Shown one piece after another: positions 43,677 to 53,988 of a stretch of DNA of 64,000 bases. This stretch comes from Robbsia sp. KACC 23696 (lineage in GTDB: Bacteria; Pseudomonadota; Gammaproteobacteria; Burkholderiales; Burkholderiaceae), in the NCBI RefSeq assembly GCF_039852015.1, contig NZ_CP156627.1, forward strand, positions 186,001 to 250,000, given 5' to 3'. Made by a program: the position numbers and the translations under genes. Below the pieces are notes generated by a model that had not been told where the DNA came from, ran no database searches, and saw only the letters and a program-made list of their open reading frames with translations. Position 1 is the stretch's first letter. Each line of letters begins with the position of its first letter.

Positions 43677-45296
43677 ATGACGCAACGCAAGAAACTCGAG
43701 ACCCTGCTCGGTGAACGGCAATCGGATCATTTGATGTCCGTCCTGAAAAAAGGTGCCACGCGTCGCGACGTGCTCGCGATCCTGGCCGCCGGCGGCATGC
43801 AGTTGGCGCTCGCCGGCACCTTGGCCGGTGTCGCGACCACCGCGCACGCGGAGACGCCGCGCCGTGGCGGCAAGATCCGTGTGGCAGGGGACAATGCGTC
43901 TGCCAGCGATACGTTGGACCCGGCAAAGCAGTCGAACAAAACCGACTATAGCCGCGGCACGATGCTCTATAACAATCTGACCGAGCTGGATGCGACGCTG
44001 ACGCCGCAGCCCTCTCTGGCGGAGTCCTTCACGACGCAGGATGCCAAGACCTGGGTTTTCACGCTACGCAAGGGCGTGACCTTCCACGACGGCAAGGGAT
44101 TGACGCCGGCTGATGTCGTCTATTCGCTGATGCGTCACAAGGACCCGGCAGTGGCCTCGAAAGCCAAGACGCTCGCCGACCAGATCGAGAGCGTCAAGGC
44201 AAGCGGGCCGAATGCCGTCACCGTCGTGCTCAGCGCGCCCAACGCGGACTTCCCGGTCATTCTCGGGACCTTCTATTTCCATATCGTCAAGGACGGCACG
44301 ACGGACTTCTCCTCCGGCATTGGTACCGGTCCGTTCAAACTGCAGACGTTCCAGCCCGGCGTGCGCTCCGTCGTCGTGCGTAACCCGAACTACTGGAAGC
44401 CGGGCCTGCCCTATCTCGATGAAATCGAGTTTGTCGGCATCGGCGACGAAAGCGCGCGCGTCAATGCGCTGCTGTCCGGCGATATGGACCTGGTCGCGAC
44501 GATCAATCCGCGCTCCGTCGCGCGCGTCAAAGGCTCGTCCGATCACACCGTGTTCGTGACCCAGTCCGGGCAGTACACGGACCTGATCATGCATCGCGAC
44601 GCCGGCCCGGGCGCCAATCCGGACTTCGTGCAGGCCATGAAGCTGCTGCTCGACCGTAATCTGATGAAGCAGTCGATCGCGCTCGGCTATGCGGTGCTCG
44701 GCAACGACCAGCCGATCGATCCGACGAATCGCTTCTTCGCGCCCGGCCAACCGCAAACGATGCTGGATCTGGACAAGGCGAAGTTCCATCTTAAAAAGGC
44801 CAACCTCGGCAGCACGCCGATTCCGGTGGTCGCCTCGCCGGCGGCGATGTATTCCGTCGACATGGCTTTGATTCTGCAACAGACCGCACGCCAGGCGGGA
44901 TTGAACCTCGATGTCAAGCGCATGCCGGCCGACGGCTTCTGGTCGAACTACTGGCTGACGGCACCGGTCGGCTTCGGCACCGTGAACCCGCGCCCGAACG
45001 CCGATACCTTGCTGACGCAGTTCTTCAAGTCCGATGCGCCGTGGAACGAGTCACGTTGGAAGGATCCGAAGTTCGACCAGTTGCTGCTGGCCTCGCGCGC
45101 GGAGACGGACATGGCCAAGCGCAAGCAACTATATGCCGACATGCAAACGATGATCCGTACCGACGCCGGCATCGGCATTCCCTTGTTCCTCGCAACGCTG
45201 GACGGTCATAGCAACAAGCTGAAGGGCTTGTCGCCGATTCCGTTGGGCGGGCTGATGGGCTATTCGTTTGCCGAACACGTGTGGCTTGCTGCCTGA
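43677..45296 (+). CDS. ABC transporter substrate-binding protein, peptide/opine type (SBP_bac_5)
   Basis: The start at 43677 (MTQRKKLETLLGERQ) gives 539 residues. A twin-arginine leader is visible (ATRRDVLAILAAGG, cleavage near AHAETP). The mature part follows family 5: GGKIRVAG, TRGTMLYNNLTELD-like DYSRGTMLYNNL, WVFTLRKGVTFHDGKGLTPADVVYS, GTGPFKLQTFQPG and YWKPGLPYLDEIEFV. Tat export of this class is known in Burkholderiaceae. It is the first transporter gene of the run. Confidence 0.92.
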   Translation: MTQRKKLETLLGERQSDHLMSVLKKGATRRDVLAILAAGGMQLALAGTLAGVATTAHAETPRRGGKIRVAGDNASASDTLDPAKQSNKTDYSRGTMLYNNLTELDATLTPQPSLAESFTTQDAKTWVFTLRKGVTFHDGKGLTPADVVYSLMRHKDPAVASKAKTLADQIESVKASGPNAVTVVLSAPNADFPVILGTFYFHIVKDGTTDFSSGIGTGPFKLQTFQPGVRSVVVRNPNYWKPGLPYLDEIEFVGIGDESARVNALLSGDMDLVATINPRSVARVKGSSDHTVFVTQSGQYTDLIMHRDAGPGANPDFVQAMKLLLDRNLMKQSIALGYAVLGNDQPIDPTNRFFAPGQPQTMLDLDKAKFHLKKANLGSTPIPVVASPAAMYSVDMALILQQTARQAGLNLDVKRMPADGFWSNYWLTAPVGFGTVNPRPNADTLLTQFFKSDAPWNESRWKDPKFDQLLLASRAETDMAKRKQLYADMQTMIRTDAGIGIPLFLATLDGHSNKLKGLSPIPLGGLMGYSFAEHVWLAA

Positions 45297-45375
45297 TCGA
45301 CAGCCATCCGATGCCGCGCCGTCGCGCGGCATCGCCCCCCGCCAGTCCTGCTTGCCTTATCGAAGGAGAACACGC

Positions 45376-46332
45376 GTGAACACCGCCATCATCCGCCTGC
45401 TCGTACGTCGTATCGGCGCTGCGCTGCTGTCGCTTCTCGCAATTTCGGCCATCGTTTTCGCCATCACCGCGGTGCTCCCGGGCGATGCCGCGCAAGCGCA
45501 ATTGGGCCAGGACGCAACGCCGGAAGCAGTCGCCGCGCTGCGTGCGCAAATGGGCCTCGACGTGCCGGCCCCCACGCGCTACTGGCACTGGCTCGAAGGC
45601 CTGGCGACCGGTCATCCCGGCGAGTCGCTGATGACGCACACCTCGGTGGCCGGCGTCGTCGGCAACCGCCTCGGGCATTCGCTGGTGCTGGCCGGCTTGA
45701 CCACTTTGATTTCGGTGCCGATCGCGTTGACGCTCGGCATCCTGTGCGCGGTGGCACGGGGATCCGCGTTCGATCGTACCGTCAGCGTCGGCGTCGTGAG
45801 CGTCGTATCGGTACCCGAGTTCCTGGTCGCCACCCTCGCGGTGTTGCTGTTCGCGGTCAAGCTGCACTGGTTGCCCGCGCTGGCATATATGAACGATGGC
45901 GATCCTATCGGCAAGATGCTGCGATCGATGGCGATGCCGGTGATGACGCTGTGCTGCGTGATCGTCGCACAGATGGTGCGGATGACGCGCGCGGCGCTGA
46001 TCGATCAATTGCAGGCGCCTTATATCGAGATGGTTCGACTGAAAGGCGCGACGCCGGTGCGCCTGGTGCTGCGTCACGCGCTGCCCAATGCCGTCGGTCC
46101 GATCGCCAATGCCGTGGCGTTGAGCCTGTCTTACCTGCTCGGCGGCGTCATCATCATCGAAACGATTTTCAACTATCCGGGCATCGCAAAGCTGATGGTC
46201 GATAGCGTCAGCCAACGCGATATGCCGATCGTGCAGGCCTGCGCGATGATCTTTTGCGCCGGCTATCTGATCCTGGTCACGACGGCCGATATCTTCGGCA
46301 TCGTCGCCAATCCGCGCCTGCGGCACCGATAG
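45376..46332 (+). CDS. ABC transporter permease (DppB-like)
   Basis: The GTG at 45376 is chosen because AAGGAG stands ten bases upstream; the product is 318 residues. It has the DppB layout: an N-terminal span (VRRIGAALLSLLAISAIVFAIT), PGDAAQAQLGQDATPE, six spans in total and the EAA loop (MVRLKGATPVRLVLRHALPNAV). It forms one half of the importer channel with the next gene. Confidence 0.93.
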   Translation: MNTAIIRLLVRRIGAALLSLLAISAIVFAITAVLPGDAAQAQLGQDATPEAVAALRAQMGLDVPAPTRYWHWLEGLATGHPGESLMTHTSVAGVVGNRLGHSLVLAGLTTLISVPIALTLGILCAVARGSAFDRTVSVGVVSVVSVPEFLVATLAVLLFAVKLHWLPALAYMNDGDPIGKMLRSMAMPVMTLCCVIVAQMVRMTRAALIDQLQAPYIEMVRLKGATPVRLVLRHALPNAVGPIANAVALSLSYLLGGVIIIETIFNYPGIAKLMVDSVSQRDMPIVQACAMIFCAGYLILVTTADIFGIVANPRLRHR

Positions 46333-46418
46333 CACGCCGCAACGGGCCGCGTGCGCTGCACGACGGCCACGCCGTACGCAAGACAAGCCTTTCATGATTT
46401 TCGATGGAGTGTGAACCG

Positions 46419-47378
46419 ATGAACAAAGCCACGCAAAGTCGCATCGACGTAACGCTGCCCGGCGAACCGGCCTTCGTGCCTGCGACCGGGCCGCTTGCCG
46501 CGATTCGCCGCGCATCCGGCCGGCTCGGCCCGGCGGGATGGATCGGCTTGTGCATCATTCTGGGATGGGTCGGTGCCGCCGTGTTCGGCGCGGCTTTCGG
46601 AGGTGCCGCCGGCTCGAGCTATGGCAGCGGCGACGTCCAGATCTTTGCTGGCGCGAGCGCCAAGCACTGGCTCGGCACCGATTATCTCGGGCGCGACATG
46701 TTCGCCCGCGTCGTCATGGGCGCGCGTTACACCGTCGGCCTGGCCTTTGTGGCCACCTTTATCGCCAGCGGTCTGGGCACGACGCTGGCGCTGGTCGCAA
46801 CCGTCGGCGGTACCGCTGTCGACACGGCGATGAGCCGCGCGCTGGATACGCTGACCGCGATTCCCAGCAAGATGTTCGCCTTGATCATGGTGGCGGCCTT
46901 CGGCTCCTCCACCTGGATGCTCGGCGCCACCGCCGCCATCATTTATCTGCCGGGTGCCTATCGGATCGCGCGCTCCCTGGCCGTGAACATTCATGCGATG
47001 GACTACATCGCCGTCGCTCGCACGCGGGGCGAAGGGCTGTTCTACATCATGACGCAAGAGATCTTGCCGAACATCGCCGGACCGATGCTGGCCGACCTCG
47101 GCTTGCGTTTCGTCTACGTCGTGCTGTTGCTGGCCAGCCTGAGTTTTCTGGGATTGGGCATCCAGCCGCCCGACGCGGACTGGGGCTCGCTGGTGCGCGA
47201 GAACCTGGACGGCCTCGCGGAAGGCAGCCTTGCCGTCATCGCGCCGGCGCTCGCGATCGCGAGTTTGACGATCGCCATGAATCTGTTGATCGATAACGTT
47301 GCCGGCGGCGCGAAGTCGCGCAAGCGCAAGGCTGCGGCAGCCGGGGCAGCCGCCTCGAAGCAATCGGAGAAGATGTAA
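46419..47378 (+). CDS. ABC transporter permease (DppC-like)
   Basis: The ATG at 46419 (MNKATQSRIDV) has GGAG nine bases upstream and is preferred over the ATG at 46404; the product is 319 residues. Features are HWLGTDYLGRDMFARVVMGARYT, six spans, and the EAA loop (VARTRGEGLFYIMTQEILPNI). The stop TAA overlaps the ATG of the ATPase gene by one base. Confidence 0.93.
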   Translation: MNKATQSRIDVTLPGEPAFVPATGPLAAIRRASGRLGPAGWIGLCIILGWVGAAVFGAAFGGAAGSSYGSGDVQIFAGASAKHWLGTDYLGRDMFARVVMGARYTVGLAFVATFIASGLGTTLALVATVGGTAVDTAMSRALDTLTAIPSKMFALIMVAAFGSSTWMLGATAAIIYLPGAYRIARSLAVNIHAMDYIAVARTRGEGLFYIMTQEILPNIAGPMLADLGLRFVYVVLLLASLSFLGLGIQPPDADWGSLVRENLDGLAEGSLAVIAPALAIASLTIAMNLLIDNVAGGAKSRKRKAAAAGAAASKQSEKM

Positions 47379-49201
47379 TGGGCGCCTCGATCCACGTCAA
47401 GAACCTGACGATTACCGCTGGCGATGCGGTGCTCGTCGACCGCCTTCATTTCGATATCGTGCCGGGCGAAGTGCTGGCGCTGATCGGCGAATCGGGGTCG
47501 GGCAAGACCACGACCGCGCTGGCCATGATGGGCTATGCGCGCGAAGGCTGTACGATTTCGCGCGACAGCACGATCGAAGTCGGCGGCACCGATATCCTGG
47601 CGCTGCCGGCCGACGCGCAGCGCGCATTGCGCGGCCGCAAGATCACGTATGTGGCGCAGAGCGCCTCGGCCTCGTTCAATCCGTCGCGCACGATCATCGA
47701 TCAAGTTATCGAGCCGGCCCTGATCCATCGAACGGCAACGCGCGAGGAAGCCGAGCGCAAGGCCGTCGCATTGTTCCGCGAACTGTCGCTGCCCGATCCG
47801 GATCATATCGGCGCGCGCTATCCGCACCAGGTTTCCGGCGGTCAATTGCAACGCCTGATGGCGGCCATGGCGCTGATCACGGACCCGGACGTCGTCATTC
47901 TCGACGAGCCCACCACGGCGCTCGACGTCACGACGCAGGTCGATGTCCTACGCGCGTTCCGCCGCGCGGTGCGGGAACGCAAGACCACCGCGATCTACGT
48001 CAGCCATGATCTCGCCGTCGTAGCGCAGGTGGCCGACCGTATTCTGGTATTGCGCAATGGTCGGATGCAGGAGAACGGCGAGACCGATCAGATCCTGCAT
48101 GCGCCGGGCGACGATTACACGCGCAGCCTGCTGGCCGCCGCGCGCCCGGCCGTGCGCGTCAACGAAAGCAATCTCGCTCGCAGCGGCATGGCAGCGGCCG
48201 CACGGACGCCGGCAACGACGCTCGACGAACGCGACGCTGCCTCCGGGCGCAACGATAACGATACCGACGCGAATGGCGTGGGCCCGACGACGACCCCTGA
48301 AACGCCGCTTCTGCAAGTGGACGTCCTATCCGCCGGCTATGGCCGACTCGATAGTCAGGGGCGTCCCGAAATCAAGATTCTCGATCGCGTCGATCTGAAG
48401 CTATATCGCGGTCAATCGATCGGCGTGATCGGTGAATCGGGCTCCGGCAAAACCACCTTGGCGCGCGCCATCGCCGGGCTGATCGCGCCCTATGACGGAC
48501 GTATCCGGTTCGACGGCAAAGCGTTGGCGCATTCACTCGACAAGCGCAGCCGGGACGATCTCCGGCGTATTCAAATCGTGTTCCAGATTGCGGATACTGC
48601 TTTGAATCCGGCCCATACGATAGAACGCATTCTGGCGCGCCCGCTGCGGTTCTATCACGGGCTGAAAGGCCGTGCCTTGCAGACGCGCATCGTGCAACTG
48701 CTCGATATGGTCCGCATGCCGCGCGACACCATGCATCGACATCCGGCAGAACTGTCGGGCGGACAGAAGCAACGGATCAATCTGGCGCGCGCCCTGGCGG
48801 CGGAGCCCGACCTGATCTTGTGCGATGAAGTCACGTCCGCACTCGATACCGTCGTCGCCGCGGCGGTGTTGGATCTGATGGCCGAACTGCGCAAGGAACT
48901 GGGCGTCTCGTATCTCTTCATCAGCCATGACCTGCACACGGTCAAGGCGATATGCGACGAGATCGTCGTCATGCAGCATGGCCGCAAGGTCACGCAGATC
49001 GCGCGGCCCGATTTCGATAGGCCCGCGCCGCATCCCTACTATGCGCTGCTGTCGCAATCCGTCCCGGAATTGCGGCGCGGCTGGATCGATGAAGTCGATC
49101 TGCACGGCGTGCGCGCCCTGGCCGAACAGGCCGCCCGCGACGCGCAATCGGCTGCGACGGATACGTCACACACACAGCGCGACAGCGCGCTGACTCACTG
49201 A
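47378..49201 (+). CDS. Fused double ABC ATPase (DppD-DppF-like)
   Basis: One 607-residue chain carries both importer ATPases. The first has Walker A GESGSGKTTT near residue 36, signature VSGGQLQR and Walker B VVILDEPTTALD. The second has Walker A GESGSGKTTL near residue 351, signature LSGGQKQRINLARAL and LILCDEVTSALD, where Val replaces the usual Pro. A low-complexity linker (about 265-310) joins them. The fusion completes the peptide/opine-type importer. Confidence 0.93.
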   Translation: MGASIHVKNLTITAGDAVLVDRLHFDIVPGEVLALIGESGSGKTTTALAMMGYAREGCTISRDSTIEVGGTDILALPADAQRALRGRKITYVAQSASASFNPSRTIIDQVIEPALIHRTATREEAERKAVALFRELSLPDPDHIGARYPHQVSGGQLQRLMAAMALITDPDVVILDEPTTALDVTTQVDVLRAFRRAVRERKTTAIYVSHDLAVVAQVADRILVLRNGRMQENGETDQILHAPGDDYTRSLLAAARPAVRVNESNLARSGMAAAARTPATTLDERDAASGRNDNDTDANGVGPTTTPETPLLQVDVLSAGYGRLDSQGRPEIKILDRVDLKLYRGQSIGVIGESGSGKTTLARAIAGLIAPYDGRIRFDGKALAHSLDKRSRDDLRRIQIVFQIADTALNPAHTIERILARPLRFYHGLKGRALQTRIVQLLDMVRMPRDTMHRHPAELSGGQKQRINLARALAAEPDLILCDEVTSALDTVVAAAVLDLMAELRKELGVSYLFISHDLHTVKAICDEIVVMQHGRKVTQIARPDFDRPAPHPYYALLSQSVPELRRGWIDEVDLHGVRALAEQAARDAQSAATDTSHTQRDSALTH

Positions 49202-49219
49202 ACGATTAAGGAAGACATC

Positions 49220-50701
49220 ATGGCTTTGACGATGCAAAACACCGGCCTGCTGCTGGGCCAAAATCATATCGATGGCGCCTGGGTGGACGCGGCCGACGGC
49301 GCGACGTTCGGCGTCGCCGATCCGGCAACCGACGACATCTTTACGACGGTCCCGGACAGCGGCGCCGAAGACGCGCGTCGCGCCGTCGATGCGGCACACC
49401 GCGCCTTTGCCACGTGGCGCAAGGTGCCGGCAAAGCAACGCGCGGCGATCATCAAGCGCTGGAACGATCTGATCCTCGCGAATGTCGACGATCTCGGCAA
49501 GCTGATCTCGCGCGAACAGGGCAAGCCGCTCGCCGAAGGCAAGGGCGAAGTGGTCTATGCGGCGAGCTATGTCGAATGGTTCGCCGAGGAAGCGACGCGC
49601 ACCGATGGCGAGATCATTCCGTCACCGGCGGCAGGCCGCATGATGTTCGCGCTGCGCGAGCCGGTGGGGGTCATCGCCGCGGTCACGCCATGGAATTTCC
49701 CTGCCGCGATGATCGCACGCAAGATCGCGCCGGCGCTCGCCGCGGGCTGTACCGTCGTCTGCAAGCCCGCCGAGGACACGCCGCTGACATCGCTGGCCCT
49801 GGTAAAGCTGGCCGAGCAAGCCGGCGTACCGAAGGGCGTCTTGAATATCGTCACCGCCTCGCGCGCGCATACGCCCGAAGTCGTCGACGTCTGGCTCGAC
49901 GACGCACGCGTGCGCAAGATCACGTTCACCGGATCGACGCCGGTAGGCAAGCATCTGGCACGCCGTAGCGCCGACACCTTGAAGAAGCTGTCGCTCGAGC
50001 TGGGTGGCAATGCGCCTTTCATCGTTTTCGACGATGCCGATCTCGATGCGGCCGTGGAAGGCCTGATGATCTCGAAATTCCGCAACGGCGGCCAAACCTG
50101 TGTGTGCCCGAACCGGGTCTACGTGCAGGACGGCGTGCACGATGCCTTCGTCGAAAAGCTGGTCGCGCGCGTCGCGGCATTGAAAGTCGGTCCGGCAACG
50201 GATCCGGCGTCGCAGATCGGTCCGATGATCAATGCGCGGGCGGTGGACAAGATCGCGCGCCATGTTCGGAACGCGATCGATCTGGGCGCCAAGGTGGTGG
50301 TGGGCGGCGAGCGCGTCAACGGTCCGCAGTACCGGAGCGAAAACTACTTCGCGCCGACGGTGCTGATCAACGCCACGCCGTCGATGGAATGCGCCTGCGA
50401 GGAAACGTTCGGGCCGGTGGTGCCCGTGACGCGCTTCAGCACCGAGGCCGATGTCATCGCCGAAGCGAATGCGACGCCATTCGGTCTGGCCGCCTACTTC
50501 TACTCCAACGACGTGCGTCGGATCTGGCGCCTGGCCGATGCGCTGGAAAGCGGCATCATCGGCGTCAACGAAGGTGCGCTCGCGGCCGAATCGGCGCCGT
50601 TCGGCGGCGTCAAGGACTCGGGCTATGGCCGCGAAGGCTCGCGCCATGGCATCGGCGAGTACATGCATATCAAGTACGTCTGCCAAGGCGCGCTGGGCTG
50701 A
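49220..50701 (+). CDS. gabD: NAD(P)-dependent succinate-semialdehyde dehydrogenase
   Basis: The 493-residue product has AAGGA upstream of its ATG. It is an aldehyde dehydrogenase with the GabD wording: ISREQGKPLAEGKGEV, TPWNFPAAMIARKIAPALAA, FTGSTPVGKHLA, catalytic Glu260 in SLELGGNAPF and Cys294 in GGQTCVCPNR. It would oxidise succinate semialdehyde from GABA transamination to succinate. It lies 18 bases after the transporter ATPase gene, so it is almost certainly in the same transcript. Confidence 0.9.
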   Translation: MALTMQNTGLLLGQNHIDGAWVDAADGATFGVADPATDDIFTTVPDSGAEDARRAVDAAHRAFATWRKVPAKQRAAIIKRWNDLILANVDDLGKLISREQGKPLAEGKGEVVYAASYVEWFAEEATRTDGEIIPSPAAGRMMFALREPVGVIAAVTPWNFPAAMIARKIAPALAAGCTVVCKPAEDTPLTSLALVKLAEQAGVPKGVLNIVTASRAHTPEVVDVWLDDARVRKITFTGSTPVGKHLARRSADTLKKLSLELGGNAPFIVFDDADLDAAVEGLMISKFRNGGQTCVCPNRVYVQDGVHDAFVEKLVARVAALKVGPATDPASQIGPMINARAVDKIARHVRNAIDLGAKVVVGGERVNGPQYRSENYFAPTVLINATPSMECACEETFGPVVPVTRFSTEADVIAEANATPFGLAAYFYSNDVRRIWRLADALESGIIGVNEGALAAESAPFGGVKDSGYGREGSRHGIGEYMHIKYVCQGALG

Positions 50702-50879
50702 TCTCGGACTGCGCGTGCCGCCGCGAGACGTTCGCGCAGCGGCGCGATCGAAGGATCTGCCGCCTATTCGCAAAATTCGGCAGGCCTTGCCGTGCGCCAC
50801 GGTGTTTTCGATAGTTTCCCGGTGCGCGGTCTTTCTATACTGATTCCACGCAATAGCCCTTCCTTGCCCGAGCCGTACG

Positions 50880-53800
50880 ATGAATGCGTCCCCCACGCCG
50901 CGCAGTGCCGATCTGAACAAAATGATGACGCTACGTCATCGGCTACAGACCGAAACCACCGCGGAGGTCCGTTTCGACGCTGCCACGCGGGCCATTTATG
51001 CGTCGGAGGCATCGAACTATCGTCAGCCGCCGATCGGCGTCGTCGTGCCCCGCACGGCGGCGGATTTCGAGACGACGGTACGCCTCTGCGCGGAACTGGG
51101 TATCGCCATGCTACCGCGCGGCGCCGGCACCTCGATGTGCGGCCAGGCCGTCAACGATGCCATCTGCATCGATCATTCCAAATACCTGCATGCGATCGAA
51201 TCGATCGATGCCGACGCCCGGCACGCCATCGTGCAACCGGGCGTCATCTGCGACCAGCTGAAGAAGGCCGCAGCCAAACACGGGCTGACGTTCGGCCCCG
51301 ACCCCGCCACGCATAGCCGCTGCACGCTGGGCGGCATGATCGGCAACAATTCCTGCGGCGCGCATTCGGTGATGGCGGGCAAGACGGTCGAGAACATCGA
51401 ACGTCTCGAAATTCTCACGGCCACCGGCGCGCGCTTCTGGGTCGGTCCGACCGATGAAGCCGCCTACGCGGCGCATATCGCCGCGGGCGGCGAAGAGGCG
51501 CGCATCGTGGCCGGCCTGCGCGATCTGGCGACACGGTATGCCGACGACATCCGCGCGGGCTTCCCGAAGCTCAAGCGCCGCGTGTCGGGCTATAACCTCG
51601 ACCAGTTGCTGCCGGAAAACGGTTTCAATATCGCCCGCGCACTGGTCGGCAGCGAAGGCACGCTCGCCACAACCTTGCGCGCGCAGACCACGCTGGTCGA
51701 AGGCCGGCCCGAGCGCGTACTCGTCGTGCTTGGTTTCGAGACGATTTTCGATGCCGCGGACAGCGTGCCGGATCTGCTGCCGCTGGGCGCGATCGCCATG
51801 GAAGGGCTCGACCAAGGCATCATCGGTGGCCTGAAAGCGCTGCGCCTGAAGCTCGACGACATCGCCGAACTGCCGGCAGGCGATGCCTGGCTACTGATCG
51901 AATTCGGTGCGACCACCCGTGCCGAAGCGATCGCGCAGGCCCAGGCGATGGCCGATGCGGCACAGCACTTCCCGCAGCGCCCGAGCGTGCGCTTCGTCGA
52001 CGACCCCGCCTTGATGAACCGCCTGTGGACGATTCGCGAGACGGGCGCATCGGCCACCGCGCTGTCTCAAATTCCCGGCGCGCCGGACCCGGTCGTGGGA
52101 TGGGAGGATGCCGCCGTCGAGCCGTCCTTGCTCGGCCCCTATCTGCGCGAATTCACCGCCCTGGTCGCGCGCTATGGCTACAAGACCAATCTCTACGGTC
52201 ATTTCGGCGACGGCTGCATTCATTCCCGCATCACCTTCGATCTGCGCTCGCAGACCGGCGTAACGGAATGGCGCGGCTTCCTGGAAGAAGCGGCGCGCCT
52301 CGTCGTCAAATACAAGGGCTCGCTGTCCGGCGAGCATGGCGATGGTCAAGCGAAGGGAGAATTCCTGCCGCTGATGTACACGCCTACCTTGATGCAAGCG
52401 TTCCGCGAATTCAAGGCGCTGTGGGATCCGCAACACTTGATGAACCCCGGCAAGCTGATCGACGCCATGCCGGCCGATGCGAATCTCCGCATGGGTCCCG
52501 GTTATCGGCGCGGCGACATCGCCGGTGCCTTCACCTATCCGATGGCGGAGAAACCCGCCGCCAACGACGGCACGGACCGTGCGACGGCCGTAGCGACGGA
52601 CCGCGGCTATGGACGCGAAACCGAACGATGCATCGGCATGGGGAAATGTCGCTCGCTCGACGCCGGCACAATGTGCCCGAGCTTCAAAGCCACGCGCGAG
52701 GAACGCTATTCCACGCGCGGCCGCGCGCGGCTGTTTTTCGAGATGCTGAATGGCGAAGTGATCAGCGAGTCGCGCGATGCCGAGGCCGTCAAGGAATCGA
52801 TGGACCTCTGCTTGTCGTGCAAGGGCTGCAAGAACGACTGCCCGACCCACGTCGATATCCCGAAATACCGCGCCGAATTCCTGCATCGCTACTATCAGAC
52901 GCGCCGGCGCGCACCGATGGATGCGGCGGTCGGTCGGATCGGCAATTGGCTGCCCTTGGCCACGCGCGTCAGCGGCGTCCTGAACGGCGTAATGCGCAAC
53001 CCTGTCGTCAAACGCGCGGCGCGGCGCTTCGGCCTCGCGGAAAACGCCCGCTTTCCCGATATCGCCGCGAAGGCCTTCCGTAACGGCGGCACGGCCAAGG
53101 GCCTGAAAGCCGATTGGTCCGATGGCTTTGCGCCGGGCGATGTCGTCGTCTGGACCGATACCTTCAACAACGGTTTCACGCCGCATGTGCTGGAAGCCGC
53201 CGTACAGGTCGTGCACGCCACCGGCGGCACGCCGCGCCTGACGCCGCGGCATGTGTGCTGCGGCCGTCCCCTCTATGACGTGGGCTTGCTCGATCAGGCG
53301 CGCACGCAATTGCGCGACATCCTCGACATGATGCAGGCGCCGCTCGCGGCGAATGTGCCGATCCTGGTGCTCGAACCCAGCTGTCTCTCCGTTTTTCGAG
53401 ACGAGATGCGTGCCTTGATCGCCGACGATCCCCGCGCGGAAAAACTGGCGGCCGCCTGCATCACGATGGCCGAGTATGCGCAGCGGCACGGCGTGCGCGT
53501 CGATACGCCGGCCGATGACGCCGTGCATGTGCATCCGCATTGCCATCAACGCGCTTGCGGCGGTGCGGGTGCGGAAAAGCAGATTGGCGCGAAGGTGCTC
53601 GATACCGGATGTTGCGGCATGGCCGGGGCTTTCGGTTACCACGAAAAAACCGCGGCGGTGGCCCGGACCGTGGGCGAGCGCGAATTGTTGCCGAAGTTGA
53701 CGCCCCTCCCGGCAGACAGCACGGTGGTCGCCGACGGCTTCAGTTGCCGTACCCAGATCAAACGCCTGAGCGGTCGTTCCGCGCGGCATCTGGCGGAAGT

Positions 53801-53918
53801 GCTGGCCGAGTCGCTGGCGAGCGCCGCCAAGACCGCCAAGACAGGCCACGCCGACGCGGCCACCGCGATCGACCAAACCGCTGGAGCCATCGACTCCCCT
53901 GCTGAAACAACGCTTTGA
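50880..53918 (+). CDS. FAD- and Fe-S-containing 2-hydroxyacid dehydrogenase (YdiJ-like)
   Basis: The 1012-residue product joins a FAD-linked oxidase (residues about 45-270 FAD domain with PRGAGTSMCGQ and GGMIGNNSCGAHSV; C-terminal part with NLYGHFGDGCIHSRI and SGEHGDGQAKGEF) to a ferredoxin-like pair of 4Fe-4S clusters (Cys584 onward CIGMGKC...CP; Cys644 onward CLSCKGCKNDCP) and a CCG domain (HVCCGRPL, TGCCGMAGAFG). E. coli YdiJ oxidises D-2-hydroxyglutarate; relatives use D-lactate. Its position between gabD and gabT suggests handling a hydroxyacid made in this route. Confidence 0.9.
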   Translation: MNASPTPRSADLNKMMTLRHRLQTETTAEVRFDAATRAIYASEASNYRQPPIGVVVPRTAADFETTVRLCAELGIAMLPRGAGTSMCGQAVNDAICIDHSKYLHAIESIDADARHAIVQPGVICDQLKKAAAKHGLTFGPDPATHSRCTLGGMIGNNSCGAHSVMAGKTVENIERLEILTATGARFWVGPTDEAAYAAHIAAGGEEARIVAGLRDLATRYADDIRAGFPKLKRRVSGYNLDQLLPENGFNIARALVGSEGTLATTLRAQTTLVEGRPERVLVVLGFETIFDAADSVPDLLPLGAIAMEGLDQGIIGGLKALRLKLDDIAELPAGDAWLLIEFGATTRAEAIAQAQAMADAAQHFPQRPSVRFVDDPALMNRLWTIRETGASATALSQIPGAPDPVVGWEDAAVEPSLLGPYLREFTALVARYGYKTNLYGHFGDGCIHSRITFDLRSQTGVTEWRGFLEEAARLVVKYKGSLSGEHGDGQAKGEFLPLMYTPTLMQAFREFKALWDPQHLMNPGKLIDAMPADANLRMGPGYRRGDIAGAFTYPMAEKPAANDGTDRATAVATDRGYGRETERCIGMGKCRSLDAGTMCPSFKATREERYSTRGRARLFFEMLNGEVISESRDAEAVKESMDLCLSCKGCKNDCPTHVDIPKYRAEFLHRYYQTRRRAPMDAAVGRIGNWLPLATRVSGVLNGVMRNPVVKRAARRFGLAENARFPDIAAKAFRNGGTAKGLKADWSDGFAPGDVVVWTDTFNNGFTPHVLEAAVQVVHATGGTPRLTPRHVCCGRPLYDVGLLDQARTQLRDILDMMQAPLAANVPILVLEPSCLSVFRDEMRALIADDPRAEKLAAACITMAEYAQRHGVRVDTPADDAVHVHPHCHQRACGGAGAEKQIGAKVLDTGCCGMAGAFGYHEKTAAVARTVGERELLPKLTPLPADSTVVADGFSCRTQIKRLSGRSARHLAEVLAESLASAAKTAKTGHADAATAIDQTAGAIDSPAETTL

Positions 53919-53988
53919 CTTCACGTCGCTTACCGTAACGACTGGCATTCACCCGCCTACGCCGTACCCTTTTTGGAGATTTTCCGTC

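Noticed and set aside
51891-53948. A 685-residue minus-strand frame opposite the YdiJ-like gene
   Set aside because: There are no recognisable domains, and the plus strand has full FAD and Fe-S motifs.
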